Source of the DNA: Nageia nagi
Taxonomy: Eukaryota; Pinophyta
NCBI GenBank assembly: GCA_050084985.1
Contig: JBITNC010000001.1
Location: 69,068,001-69,132,000, forward strand
Length of the DNA: 64,000 nucleotides
Reading direction: 5' to 3'
Positions 11,206 to 23,117 of the stretch are shown in pieces. Within the stretch, counting starts at the first letter, position 1. Each line of letters begins with the position of its first letter. Made by a program: the position numbers and the translations under genes. The notes below the pieces were generated by a model, which saw only the letters and a program-made list of their open reading frames with translations, had not been told where the DNA came from and did no database searches.

Positions 11206-12660
11206 TGGTAGCCACATGCACTTAGAAAATTCAATTCAAATAAATATCATTAAGGCTCCCATAGATCCAAAGATAATCTACCTAGGGGATGTTTTAGATG
11301 AAGTAAAAAGGACCAAGGCTATGATAATACTAAAAAGGTATGCCAAGGTATTTTCCTTTGGGTATCAAGATATGCCTAGCATGGATCCTAACATCATAGT
11401 CCATAATATTGTCACTTATCTAGATGCCAAGCCAATTAGGTAGAATCTTAGAAAGATCAATCTATCATAGTCACTTCAGATCAAGGATGAGATTTAGAAG
11501 CTCTTAGATGCTAAGTTCATTTTTTCTATAGATTACCCATAATGGGTTTCTAACATGGTTCCCATCATAAAGCCTAATGATCATATTAGGATATATATAA
11601 ATTTTAGAGATCTCAATGCAACTTATCCTAAGGATGATTTCCCATTGCCCAACATTGATACTTTGGTTGAAAATATAATATGATATGAGATGCTATCACT
11701 CATGGATGGTTTCTCATGTTACAATCATATTTGGGTTGTCCCATATAATCAACACAAGACAACATTCACTACACCATGGTGGAATTTATGTTACAAAGTC
11801 ATGCCATTTGGACTTAAAAATATTAGGGCCACATATCAGTGTGCTATGACTTATGTGTTCCTTGAGATGATACATGATATTATGGAGGACTATGTAGATG
11901 ATTTGTTGGTTAAGTTTAGAACCAAAGATCAACATTGGGAAGTGCTAGACAGAGTCTTCAAAATATTGCTCAAATATAATGTTAAATTAATTCCTAAGAA
12001 ATGTATTTTTGGTATCACATCAGGAAAAATCCTAGGGTTCATCACTTCTAAAATATGTATATAGGTTTATCCTAAGAAAGTGACTACCATCATGAGCATG
12101 CCTCCACCTCATGATATCAAAACCTTAAGAAGCCTTGAAAGTAAGATCTAGGCCATTAGGAGATTCATAGCTTAATTTTTAGATAAGTATAGATAATTTA
12201 ATGAACTCCTCAATAAGGGTATATAGTTAAATTGGAGTGAGATTTATCAATGATCCTTTGATGCTATCAATCAACATCTACTTAATCCCCTAGTCCTTAT
12301 TCTTCCCAACACTAGGAGTCATGTTAGCAAAGAAGAATAGGTAGGAAAAGTAGCAAGCTATATATTACCTTAGTCATATATTTGTGGATTATGATCTTAG
12401 GTATGTTTATATTGAGAAATTTTTCCTTATAGTTATCTTTTTTCCTAAGAAACTAAGGCATTACATGTTAAATCATACCACTTATGTGATTTCTATATCA
12501 AATCCATTGAAATATATGATGAGTAAGGTGTACTATAATATAAATAGTACTAAGTGGATCATACTTCTTTTAGAGTTTGACTTGATGTTTATAAATTATA
12601 AGTCATTAAAAGGTCAATTCATAGCATATCAATTAGTAGAGGCACCCATTCAGTATCCTT
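11206..12660 (+). pseudogene. Reverse transcriptase and first RNase H (gRH) of element A
   Basis: RT is easily followed: YLGDVLDE (11,280), VSNMVPIIKPNDHIRIYINF and RDLNATYPKDDFPLPNID (11,548-11,660), MLSLMDGFSCYNHI (11,690), KTTFTTPW and KVMPFGLKNIRATYQ (11,757-11,840), and the catalytic block EDYVDDLLVK at about 11,885, in which both aspartates remain. The thumb (LGFITSK, PPPHDIKTLRSL) follows. gRH is weak, at 12,384-12,660. About ten stops interrupt the frame, mainly TAG. The pair copies the RNA genome into DNA and removes the RNA strand. Gypsy-type RT is certain; activity is excluded by the stops. Confidence 0.8.
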
Positions 12661-12724
12661 GATGAGGATGTGTTCAAGATTTAGGAGATAGAGGAAGTAG
12701 TAGATATCCAAGAAGAATAAGACA

Positions 12725-13135
12725 TTATTATGTACGTTGATGGATCAAGTTGCAAATAAATGGGAGGGGCTAGATTTTTCTTCTTCACTCCCATAGTCAT
12801 CCCTATCCCATATTCTTTCAAACTTGAATTCCCATGCACCAACAATAATGTAGAATATGAGGTATTAATCTTGGAACATAAGGTAGCCATCGAGCTAAAT
12901 TTGAATGATTGCTTATTTATGAAGACTCTTAGTTCATTATGAATTAGATTAATGGCACCTAGCAATGTCACAATGAGCTTCTAAAGGTTTATCGAGATAT
13001 GGTATTGAGATTATTGAAATTTGTTAAATCCTACAATATCAAAGTAGACCCTCGATCATGTAATAGGTTTGCTAACACCATGGCATATTTAGAGTCACTT
13101 ATTTCTACAAATTCTCATTGACATATTTAGCATGT
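12725..13135 (+). pseudogene. Archaeal-type second RNase H (aRH) of element A
   Basis: The frame from 12,730 reads MYVDGSSCK, a stop, then MGGARFFFFTPIVIPIPYSF, KLEFPCTNNNVEYEVLILE and KVAIELNLNDCLF. This is the plant aRH signature: DG near the start, EFPCTNN-AEYEAL in the middle and a basic/leucine helix after it. The first catalytic aspartate and the glutamate of the EYE block are present; the third acidic position lies in the decayed part. Placement after gRH and before INT is the classic Tat (Ogre/Retand) order and differs from element D in this window. Confidence 0.75.
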
Positions 13136-13399
13136 GGAGATAGTGACTTTGAAGGAATATACCCTTAAGGTACTATTACTTCAAAGTCTACCTTTAGAAT
13201 AAATTAATGAGATCATTATTGAGCCATGTAACTTATGGTACAAGAAACTACATGAATATCTAAAGTGGAATATCATACATTCTAACTTATTAAAAGATGA
13301 AAAATGGATGTTAAAGAAAAAAATTATTATTACACCATATTAGGAGAAATGGTCTATAAACGTCATATGATGGAGTCATTCTACATTGCTTAAAGCTCT

Positions 13400-14440
13400 A
13401 TGAATAGTCTATCACCATGCAAACATATTATGATAGCATATGTGGTGGGCACTTCAATGGAATTGTTATTGGTAAATGCATCCTAAATATGGAGTACTAT
13501 TGATATACCATACAATGAGACTATCAAGAATATGTAAAGAAGTGTGTTAAGTATCAATGACATTCTCATTTACAACATCTACCTACTCAAGCACTTAACC
13601 CTATCTAATCTATGTGGTCTTTTGCATAATGGGGCTTTGATCTTATAGGGTATTTTGTATATCCCTCTTTAGGCAACCATAAGTTCACCATCATCTTGAT
13701 AGAATGTTTCATTAAGTTATTTGAGGCTGAGCCACTTGTGTCCACCATAGGTCCCAAGATTGCCAACTGCATTGACACTCATATTATTTATAGGTTTGGT
13801 ATTTTGCATAAGATCATATTAGATAATGGGTTGTGTTTCAAGAATATATGTGTGAGAGCATTATGTAATGGTTACAATATTCAACATTATTTCTCTACAC
13901 CATATTATCCCTAGGGTAATAGTTAGGTAGAAGCGTCCAACAAAACCATTATCATGATCTTGAAAAATATGGTCAGTGATAACCACCAAAATTGGTATAA
14001 GTGTCTCCCATATGCCTTATGGGCCTATTGTACTAGTATTATAACACCTTATACCCCCTTTTCACTAGTCTATGGGTGGAAGTTGTCATGCCACTTGAGT
14101 TAGAGATTTCATCTTTGAGAGTTCAACTCCAAGGTGTCATTCTAGATGAAGATGCTAAAGAAGCCCAATTAGATCAACTTACTCTTCTTAATGAGATACA
14201 TGTCAATCTTATTCAACATCATAAATTCTATCAAGAACAATTGAAGCATGTGTATAATAAGAAGAATAAACATAGGGAATTTGAGATTGATGACTTGGTA
14301 TTTAAAGAGAATCAACAACAATCACACCTTGAGTAGCTTCTTCATGATAAATTTGCACTGAATTAGTTAGGGCCTTACATAGTCAAGAAGAAATTCAGCA
14401 TAGACACATACCATTTTTTAGATTTACAAGTGCAGCAAGA
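13400..14440 (+). pseudogene. Integrase of element A
   Basis: The catalytic core is readable at 13,635-14,070: GFDLIGYF, HKFTIILIECFIKLFEAEPL, then FGILHKIILDNGLCF with the second aspartate, and YNIQHYFSTPYYP, a stop for glutamine, G-NS and VEASNK holding the glutamate. After a frame change near 14,070 the C-terminal part continues at 14,076-14,336 (LDQLTLLNEIHVNL, EFEIDDLVFKENQ, the GDLVL-like block) and ends near LGPYIVKKKFSIDTY at about 14,400. The zinc-binding N-terminus (13,400-13,600) is heavily decayed. Integrase inserts the DNA copy into the host chromosome. Confidence 0.75.
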
Positions 14441-16835
14441 GTTAGATCCTATTAACATCATCCATTTTATGTGTAGTTTTTACCTTGATTATCATTTTTT
14501 TTTGTACTTGATTTTTGATTTAGTTTGTTTAACCTTGCATATCATTTTTCATCTTTTCTTTATTTATCGTAGCATATCATTTTTCATCTTTTCTTTATTT
14601 ATTGTAGCATATCATTTTTCTCTAGTCACTTGTTTATCCTACACTAAGTGGTAAGAGGTATCTTATTTTCAATCATTTCCTTGGGCTTATGTGTGTACCA
14701 TATTTTTCTTATTTTGCCACTTTGTTTCATTTTTTATCATGTCATCAAGATTCAATACTTAGTTGGTCCTCCATTTTTAGTGTCATCCTACCTTTTTGGG
14801 GTGCACAAAGACCACCATTCACTTATCTCCCTATCACATGTTAGTCCTTATATCATTGTGTATTTTTATCTTTTGTCATCATCTTTCATTTATCAATTTA
14901 TTTTCACCACTCTTGGTCCTCATCTAGGTCAGGTCTATTGGATATTATCTTCATTCCATAAGGAAATAAGCATAATCCTATATATGAGTGGAAGTTAGTC
15001 CCAAAATAGCTCTATTGGACCAATTTGTTATTTTCATTAATGTTTTATCTTACTTTCATGTGTGTTTGTGTTTGTTTACCTTTTTTACTATGTTGGGTCC
15101 TTTGTATCCTACTCATGTAAATACCCCATCCATGATATTTTTGGATGTCCATTTATGTCACTTATCACAATACATGATCTATGGTCTCTTAATAATGACA
15201 AAACCACTTGGGTATCAATAAAAATATTAGGTTACCTTAAAATCATTCCCTTGGGATTGATCATAGATTCATACTAGCATGGTTTCTAAGGAAAATACCA
15301 TACAAAATTATCGTGACTTATGACATGGATGAAATGGAAGCAATGTCATATTGTTCATCTTCATTACTTGCAAATTTTTTTCCATTGTTGGCTTATATGA
15401 TCTTTAATTTTCTCCTTTTTATCATTATTTTGATGTTGTGTTTATGGTTACTTTTTACCTTTCTCGCATTGATTTCATTTTCATCATGTTTATATCTTTT
15501 GTTATGTTTCAAAATTGTGTTTCCTTTAGCTTTAAAAAACTTATGTAACCATTTTTTTTTAAGGAATAGTTTATTCATCTCACTTTATGTTCATACTGGT
15601 GTCACTAGAAAGTCATTTTTATTGGCTTTATGTCCCATCTCACCCATTTATCTAAAGTTCAAAGTTGGCCCTTTGCACACCTACACACGGTCACCCTAGC
15701 ATATTGACCCACATCATATTGTGGTCATGGCTTGTAAATAATTAATATTATACCTCATTAGGTCTTATCATGTTACATTGTACCATTTTGAGTCATTTCA
15801 AAACCATCTCTTAGTCCATTTTGGTTCAAGGATGAAGTTACTAAAATTCGATACCCTAAAAAGTTAGCTTTGATTTCATGATTTTACATATTACAAATCT
15901 TGTTTATTTTAAAATATATTAATTTTTTACCCATAATTGATCCAAATTAAATTAGCATGTCAAGTTTCATAGTCTAAATCCATCATTTGTTTTGTTTTTG
16001 CAAGCCATTTATTAGGCTAATTGTAATAGTACACTTTCAATGAGCACTAATGGGTTGTCATTGTGGGCCAAGTAGCCTCGATTTTGATTTCAAAAATTAG
16101 TCAAACGATCTCCATTTTTTGAATTGTTTTATCCTACTATTAGATCATATAATTATCTACCATATTTTCAAACTACATCCATTTTTTAGCATGATAATTG
16201 GTTATTGCCTATCAAAATTCACACTTTTTCACTTTTTCGAAAGTGTTATTTTTACATTAGTGTTGTTTTGGTCCATTTTGGCTGCATCCTAGTAGCATCC
16301 TAGGATGGTTCTTTTTTTATTTATTATAGTGGCCATAAATTTAGTACTCAAGTGTGGTCATTAGGATAGGTTCCCTACCTCATTTTATGCACTATCATGG
16401 CAAAATTTTGGCACCATATTGGCTTGTTTTATTACTAAGCTCATTGTGTCTACATTATTTATCATTCAATCTTCTTATGTTTTGGTATGTGTTGTTTGAA
16501 CTTATTATATTTGTTATGAATTTATCTTTTTTCATCTATTATTGTTTGATTTTTATTGATTATATTGATTATCATTATGGGAATTATTTGATTTTCTTAT
16601 GAATTTATTATCTTGCTTATCATGTTTGTATCTTGTTTACATTATCAATTTTTTTATCTTTTAGGTGTGTCAATTGTTGTTACCTTATTTTATTTAATCT
16701 TTTTATCATCATTTATTATCTTGTGATATATTTTATCAAGGTTTATTAATATTTTTCATTCAATGTTTGTTATTTATTGGTGTTTAAGCATACATGCTCA
16801 TTTTTGTAGTGTGTGATTAGGCATGCAAGTTCATT
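14441..16835. other. T-rich non-coding 3' region of element A
   Basis: Long T-rich plus strand that translates into phenylalanine/leucine/isoleucine-rich open stretches with no domain. A duplicated word 'tatcatttttcatcttttct' occurs at about 14,539 and 14,575. Palindromic CATCCTAGGATGG occurs near 16,300. I see no gene; Tat-type elements often have long 3' non-coding regions. Confidence 0.5.
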
Positions 16836-17215
16836 TTAGTCCATGTGTCCTATGTGTACATTTCAAGATTGGATTCATTCATAAGTGCACATCATAAATA
16901 CATACATTGTATCATCCATAAGTGCATCCATGTATCATAAGTACATCCAATCATAAGTATAAATCCATATGCATACACTATATCATAAACCATACATAAA
17001 TTCATCAATCCATAAACATATTCAAAATATATCATATAATATCATCATCATAAATAACATCCTCCATACATCCATAAATGCCTATCATATAAAAAATTAC
17101 ATCATGACAAGGTCCAAAAGTGTCCATATACATAAAATATCCATCATATACATAAAAATCCTACATATATATGTGTATCTCAAAAATATACATCTCATAC
17201 ACACTATGTGTGGAA
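16836..17215. repeat. CATA/ATCC-rich low-complexity stretch in element A
   Basis: Irregular repetition of words such as ATAAATACATAC, CATCCATAAGTGCATCC and CATATACATAAAA. No fixed unit length. It precedes the CT tract. Confidence 0.5.
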
Positions 17216-17423
17216 AAAAAGTATAATATTGAAGCCATGCCCCTATAGGTGGATCTTCTGCCTCTTGCATTAACTAAGGGCATGTTTATCTCCCTTGCCC
17301 CTCTTCTAAGCCATGATGATTTACTCTCTAACCACTCCACTCTTTCTTAATTATGGAAGAGATCTGAATAGTATGCCTATGACCTATAAGATGGCTCATC
17401 TCATAGGAATTTGGGTGTTGTAC

Positions 17424-17805
<382 letters not shown>

Positions 17806-17811
<6 letters not shown>

Positions 17812-18079
17812 AGAGATTGTGTTTACTTTGATATTCTTTTATAGCAACATCTTGATTATCATTGATTCTTGGGATCATTGCACATTACATTGTTTGTGGT
17901 GTCTTTATTGATATTTGATACCCTTTACATTATTCTATGTCAACCTTGATCATGTTGGTGCCTCTTGGTCAATCCTACCATAAAGCGTTGAGTCTAGGGG
18001 ATGTCCTATACTAGCTTGTGCTACCTCTACACTTGATCAAATAGAAATATTTCCACATTTTGTACTTCATGCCCTCTAA
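17806..18079. other. Non-coding stretch before the PMD pseudogene
   Basis: No recognised feature; probably the 3' tail of the antisense PMD gene or its untranslated part. Confidence 0.3.
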
Positions 18080-18965
18080 TGTGGTATTTATACCTCATCC
18101 ATGCTATCTACACATCCTCCTCATCCCATCATGGTCCACCTAGGTACAATCAGAAGATTACATTCTATAGTTACAGCCCCATTAGCATATACCATACCAC
18201 TATGTCTACCGCTTATGGGGACATCATTGTGACCTCTCTCTCTCATGCTCCCAATGCCTCATATAGGGAAGCTCTACCCCTTTCAATTATATCATATCTC
18301 CTATCATATCTATTGTATGGATAATTATGGGTAGTCCATTCAATTGAATATGCTCCTAGGCCCATACCTGGAGTCATAGGGATGTGCTCATCCCTCTCCT
18401 CCCATGTGCTATCATTGCTAGCTTATTGTATATTTGTGCTAGCAATATTGCAAGGCTAGAACCCAAGCAAATATTATGCTCTCTTGCACCATCTATGTCA
18501 TAATATTAAACATTCTAGTGGAACCTAGATCCCAAGGAATATAGAAGAATGAATGATAATATTAGCAACATGGCCATCACCTCCTAGTGACCTAGCCAAC
18601 CATCCCTATAGAGGGGAGTGATGAGCACCCCTCCATTTTCTAAGTATTAGGTCCTATATCCCTCACCCACATATGGAAGGATCATAATCCTATTAGTTGT
18701 AACTATAATCTACTCCCCTCCATGGGGACCTGAAGTTTCTTGTAGATATCCTCTAGTGTTACAATCATCTCCCTTATTGGAAGCATGAAGTTGCATCTAT
18801 ATATGTTGTACCACTCCTTGAGTGCAACCATGTATGATGTGTCTCCCTTGATAGGGAGAATCTTGGCTACTCTAATGAGTCCTACTTCCTCTAACCAATC
18901 CTAATCCACTTGCATCAGTTTCACTCTAAACTTGATTCTCGAGTTTCATTTGGTACAAATTATGA
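18080..18965 (-). pseudogene. Decayed antisense plant mobile domain (PMD) gene of element A
   Basis: On the minus strand a frame opens at about 18,900 and reads without a stop through DWLEEVGLIRVAKILPIKGD, YMVALKEWYNIYRCNFMLPI and REMIVTLEDIYKKLQVPMEG to 18,706. These are the PMD core blocks (AL-ERW...TF-LP-GEMT-TLEDV-LLG-P-G). Below 18,700 stops and a frame change near 18,580 break it, but LARSLGGDGHVANIIIHSS and SIIFAWVLALQYC can still be read. It is antisense to the retrotransposon and lies 2.2 kb before the 3' LTR, matching the pseudogene of element B. The 195-bp clean core suggests slower decay or selection on the family until recently. PMD genes are known from plants and plant transposons; the function of this copy is unknown. 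Confidence 0.8.
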
Positions 18966-19129
18966 GGTTTGTTAATTATTTGTTAGTATATTTTAAGTTA
19001 TCTACTTCTAAGTCAATTGCCTCTAATTCTATGTTAGTCTTACATATGGCCTAGGTTACATGTTTGAGGTTTCATCTAGGTTTGTGATTTCATTTTTCAT
19101 TTTATTTTGTCTAAGTTAAAATAATACCT

Positions 19130-19260
19130 GTCAGGGATGATTGGTTTACTTTAGTCATCTAATCCTTGGATGACTGGTCCAATCATCTGAATGATTTGGC
19201 AAATCATCCCCCACTAGGATGATACCTAAATCGGGTCATCTTGATTGAGGATGATCCATA
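19130..19260. promoter_or_regulatory. Array of TCATC/GATGA inverted repeats upstream of the antisense PMD gene
   Basis: Four neighbouring inverted repeats: AGTCATC...GATGACT (19,152-19,175), CCAATCATCTGAATGATTTG (19,179-19,198), ATCATCC...GGATGAT (19,203-19,223) and GTCATC...GATGATCC (19,236-19,257), preceded by GGGATGATTGG. They lie 165-295 bp upstream of the PMD frame in its own direction. The same core recurs in the LTR at 21,359-21,424. Binding-site function is inference. Confidence 0.45.
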
Positions 19261-21176
19261 ATTAGTATTAATAGAAAAACATAAACACATAGAAAAATAA
19301 AAAATTCACTCAATAGGTTTTTTTGAACAAGCTCTAGATACTTTGAACCATATGCAATTATTAGGTGTAAAATCAAACATTGTAATCTTTGCTAACATTC
19401 TCCTAGTATGTATCACCATGGAATCTCTAGAAAAATATTATGGGCATCCATAATATTGTAGGTTAAAAATGGTTTTGAATCAAATATTATGATTTTGAAA
19501 GCCTTGGTTGACATATATGTAAGTTGTATAAGAATACACAAGATCCTAAAATTATTTGATAAGATGCATAATGTAAACATAGTTTCATAGACTACAATGA
19601 TTGGAGGATCTATAATTCATTACTACAGTAAGGATTCCCTTAAAATCTATGATCTAATGATGCCCTTGGTAAATAACCCTAATAGCATAACCATTGTTTG
19701 TGTTCTACTTCCATATAGCTAGGCAGGTCTAGTGGATGTGGGTTGTAAATACATTAATAGCATGAGTACTTCTTATTGCATTATTCTTAGGTTGAATCAT
19801 TATACATACATTGTTAACCTTCCTCAAAATATTTGAACTTAATTATCAAGATGCATATAAAATAAAGGAAGGGTTTAGGTCCTACCTATTTCTTTACTAA
19901 AACCTCCTTAGGTGGCCCTCATCCTGATCTTGATGCGATGATAGCCATGTTGATAGGTCCAAGTCTCTACATGTCACTATCTATGGTTTCTGTATCACCA
20001 ACAAACCAATTAGCAATCTACAAGTTTTGTACCTCTAATGCATAGTCATAGAGGTATTCCTAGGTCATTTTTTGAAAGGGAATTCAAACCTATATTTCAC
20101 TTTTTATTTTTCATTTTTACCCTAATCAAATCATCTTGATGACTTGTTATGAAATGGATGTTTTGTTCAAATCCTAGTTGCCTAAAAATCTTTATAGTCA
20201 TCCAAATGATATGCTCTATCTTTGTGGCACATTGTACACCTTTCATCATGATCATAATGTTTTGGCTCATTTAATCAAATGATTAGGTATCCTATCTTTT
20301 CATCCATTAAACCTCCATATTTGAGTGGGAGAGCTTCACATACAATTTTAAATTGATCAATCATTTAGAATTAATCAACAATTTTAAATTGATCAAAATT
20401 TTGTAGGTACATCGGTTTCATCAAAGGCATATTGAATGCATGGCCAACCTTTCTTGCATAATGAGTGTTCATTGGATGATTATTAGCTTGATATGATTGA
20501 TTTACAATCAACATACTCAAACATCATTATGTATAACATTGTCACCCTTTTCAAATGTCATATGCTGGCATGCTATGGTCCAACACTTAGTAGGTCTATG
20601 AGCCTATAGTCCTTCACCCTTCAACTTCTAGGGAAAAGTAGAGATCATTATCATTTTTATATGAGCATCATATGCCTATGTGCTATGATCCAATGCTTGG
20701 TATTTTTATGAGCCTATAATCATTTCCCTTAAACTATTAGGCAAAGTAAAGATAATTTACTTTCATGCTACCCTTCTACTATTGGGGCAAAGCGTAGATC
20801 ATTTCCTTTTCTGCACTTAGATTATATTAGATAAGCTTAAATAGATTAATTTATTTTTCTATAAGCTACTTGATCCACTTGTTAGATTTTGTATAGGTCA
20901 TTATCATGAGGTCCAATTCCATCTTATATAGTCTATTATGCATCAAAACTAGATTTTATTGGATCCTCATGAAGTTTGATTCATTCTTAAATAAACTATC
21001 ATGCACCAAAACTAGAGTTGGGTTGAATGATTGGAATGATCTTATACAACCTCTAATGCACCAAAAACAATTCTTATCCTAATCATTTTGCTATCATTTA
21101 TCATTTACCATTATCAATTATTAGTTCAATTTTTACATGTTTTTGTACTTAGCTTCTCACAAGTTCAAAGCTTAGG
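19261..21176. other. Non-coding region between PMD and 3' LTR of element A
   Basis: No coherent frame. Isolated copies of the palindrome occur: ATCATCTTGATGACTTG at about 20,130 and AGTCATCCAAATGAT at about 20,196. A minus-strand ATG at 19,948 opens a short frame ending in GTAGG at 19,886-19,881, a possible first exon and donor of the PMD gene, comparable with 2,696-2,643. Two imperfect repeats with 'gatcatt' and 'agcctata' words lie at 20,560-20,810. Confidence 0.4.
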
Positions 21177-21191
21177 AAAAAAAGAGGCAAC
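21177..21191 (+). other. Polypurine tract of element A
   Basis: AAAAAAAGAGGCAAC lies immediately before the LTR start TATAAACACC. The same geometry is seen at LTR B (purine run, then TGTAGACACC). Confidence 0.6.
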
Positions 21192-22356
21192 TATAAACAC
21201 CCTAAAATCATATTTTACATTGTTGATAGGGTTATATTGATATTTATGGTATTTATCATATCATGTACTATTATGTATACCTAACATGTTTTATATCACT
21301 TTCAATTGATTTGATTGACACCATTTTGACCTTTAAGTTATTTCTAACACTTTGGTTCTAGTCATCTAGATGATTTGTCAATCACCTGGATGATCTTGTA
21401 GGTCCCCAGTCATTTGGACAATCCTATTAAAGGTTTATAAAAGGCAATATGGGCTCACTTTTTAGGATCTTCAGACACATTTTTTCATGATCTTACAATT
21501 ACTATACTTGATTGCTTATGCATCTAAGTTTGTGACATCAACTTCAAAGAGTTACATCAAGTCTTGAGCCTTCATCTTCATGCCTTGGGATCACTTCTCC
21601 ATGCTCCATGGATTGAGGTACCTTGTGTTTAAATTATGAGCTTATGTTATCGATCATTTATTTCATGAGTATTTTTAGGTTCTAAAAATTTAAATAAATC
21701 TCCATTAAATACTTGTATCCTTTCTTGAATTGAATATTTATCATTATTTGGAATATAGGCATACATAGGTTAATATTCATACCCAGGGTTTGACCTTTAA
21801 AGTCTAAACCTTAGGGTTTGAAGGATCTTTATTGTGTCATTAGTGTTGCTAGCATCAAATCCATTGTTATTTATCTTCCATCCATTGTTTTTTTTATATT
21901 TGACCATATTAGGCAAATCTTTATGCATGCATAGGCTTTGATCAATCTTTTTCACATCATTGTTATATCATTTTCAATTCACATAATAAAGATCACTTAT
22001 ATAAACTTTGTTTATAGTACATATTTCAAGATCAAACTTGCATAATATGCATTTCAATATTTTCTACTATCCTCTTGATTGTGGACAAAGGAGGATTGCA
22101 ACCTTTTTAAGTTGGGATTTCACCCCACTTGTATGGTCACAAGGTATCAAGGACTTGTGATTTGAAGTCTCTCAAAATCTATTATTTTTCCTTTTAGGTA
22201 TAGATAGCTTATTGCATTAGTGAATTACAAAGGAAAATTTCTAAACCCTCTCTTTGTCAATCTTGTGAATAACACACATAGGAAAATTAGATGCAAATGT
22301 ATCAAGATATTTGGAATTGCTCATAGGTGTTTTGAGTGGTGGAGATGTAGGGGTTT
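21192..22356 (+). mobile_element. 3' LTR of element A
   Basis: It starts TATAAACACCC (TG changed to TA) after the purine tract and ends near TTTTGAGACA at about 22,356, where its match to 6,567-7,005 stops. Length is about 1,165 bp. The U3 carries three TCATC/GATGA palindromes. The next bases belong to an unrelated gypsy RT fragment, so this end is a true insertion boundary or breakpoint. Confidence 0.6.
21359..21424. promoter_or_regulatory. Three TCATCTGGATGA-like palindromes in the U3 of LTR A
   Basis: GTCATCTAGATGATTTG, AATCACCTGGATGATCTTG and AGTCATTTGGACAATC follow each other at about 20-25-bp spacing. They share the core of the array at 19,130-19,260, so LTR and antisense gene carry the same candidate sites. 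Confidence 0.45.
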
Positions 22357-22540
22357 TGAGACATTTAGATAGTCTTGATCGTGATTTTGTAACTCACATC
22401 CTATATGTCAATGAAAATGTTAAACCCATCCAATAGAAACCTAGAAAAATGCATCCTATGGTAGCTCTTATAATTAAAAAGGAAATTTAAAAGTATATTG
22501 CTACTAATTTTATTATTCCTATTAATTAATCAACATGGAT
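22357..22540 (+). pseudogene. Fragment of a gypsy reverse transcriptase
   Basis: The frame from 22,357 reads HLDSLDRDFVTHIL, ENVKPIQ, a stop, KPRKMHPMVALIIKKEI, a stop, KYIATNFIIPIN, a stop, STW. This is the N-terminal RT region of a Ty3/gypsy element (KPVRQK-RR--P-----I--E---LL--GFI-PI--S-W). About 60 codons remain. It is cut on the left by LTR A and on the right by LTR C, and the expected continuation (VSNLV-V-KK) is not seen in the window. The element to which it belonged is unknown. Confidence 0.65.
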
Positions 22541-23103
22541 TTTTGGAATATTTGTAATGTTCACTTGGGTATATGTAGTTATTATTATTTAAAATAAGAA
22601 CATATGTATGTTGTAGATATCTAAGTTTAAAAAGGAACATGAGCCCATGTATGTAATAAAATGAACCAATGTATAATTATATTGGTTTGGCATTGACCAA
22701 TAGTCAAAGTGGGGTCTCACATCTATAAATACAATCATCTAGCTATAGTATTGTAAGTGATTGTTCACATAGCATTAATATAGAGGTTTAAGAGCTTGTC
22801 TCATAGTGGGCATTGTACTAACATAGAGTAGAGACATGTTGAGTAAATGAGTATTTCCATTGAAGAGAGAGTTATTAGTTGCTTTAATATTCACTGTTAG
22901 AGAGTAATATATCATCTTGTTATAGTGGATGTACTCTCATAACTAAGGGGAACCACTTCACATCTTTATCTACATATTTGTTTGATTTTTATTAATGATA
23001 TTTATAGTAGAGTATCTTAGTCTCTATTTGCAAAATATAATTATGGGTATTTAGTATTTACTTCAATAGTGCCTTTCATTATCTTATTTTAAATATTCAT
23101 CAA
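22541..23103 (+). mobile_element. 5' LTR of element C
   Basis: It matches the LTR at 51,840-52,432 along its length, for example 'aatatttgtaatgttcactt', 'ataagaacatatgtat', 'ggcattgaccaa' and 'catcttgttatagtggatgt'. The start is decayed (TTTTGGAATA for TGTTGAAATA) and the end is TTCATCA. A TATA box, CTATAAATAC, is at 22,723. A PBS follows two bases after the end. Confidence 0.75.
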
Positions 23104-23105
23104 GT

Positions 23106-23117
23106 GGTATCAGAGCT
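23106..23117 (+). other. Primer-binding site of element C
   Basis: TGGTATCAGAGC, complementary to the 3' end of initiator tRNA-Met, two bases after the LTR. It is identical to the PBS of element E at 46,298 and typical of plant copia elements. Confidence 0.85.

Noticed and set aside
14430-15700. Several hydrophobic frames that look like membrane proteins
   Set aside because: The plus strand is very T-rich, so any frame gives F, L, I and S; there is no domain, and the frames overlap in different phases.
18080-18324. Plus-strand 81-residue frame
   Set aside because: It overlaps the C-terminal part of the minus-strand PMD pseudogene and has no recognisable content of its own.
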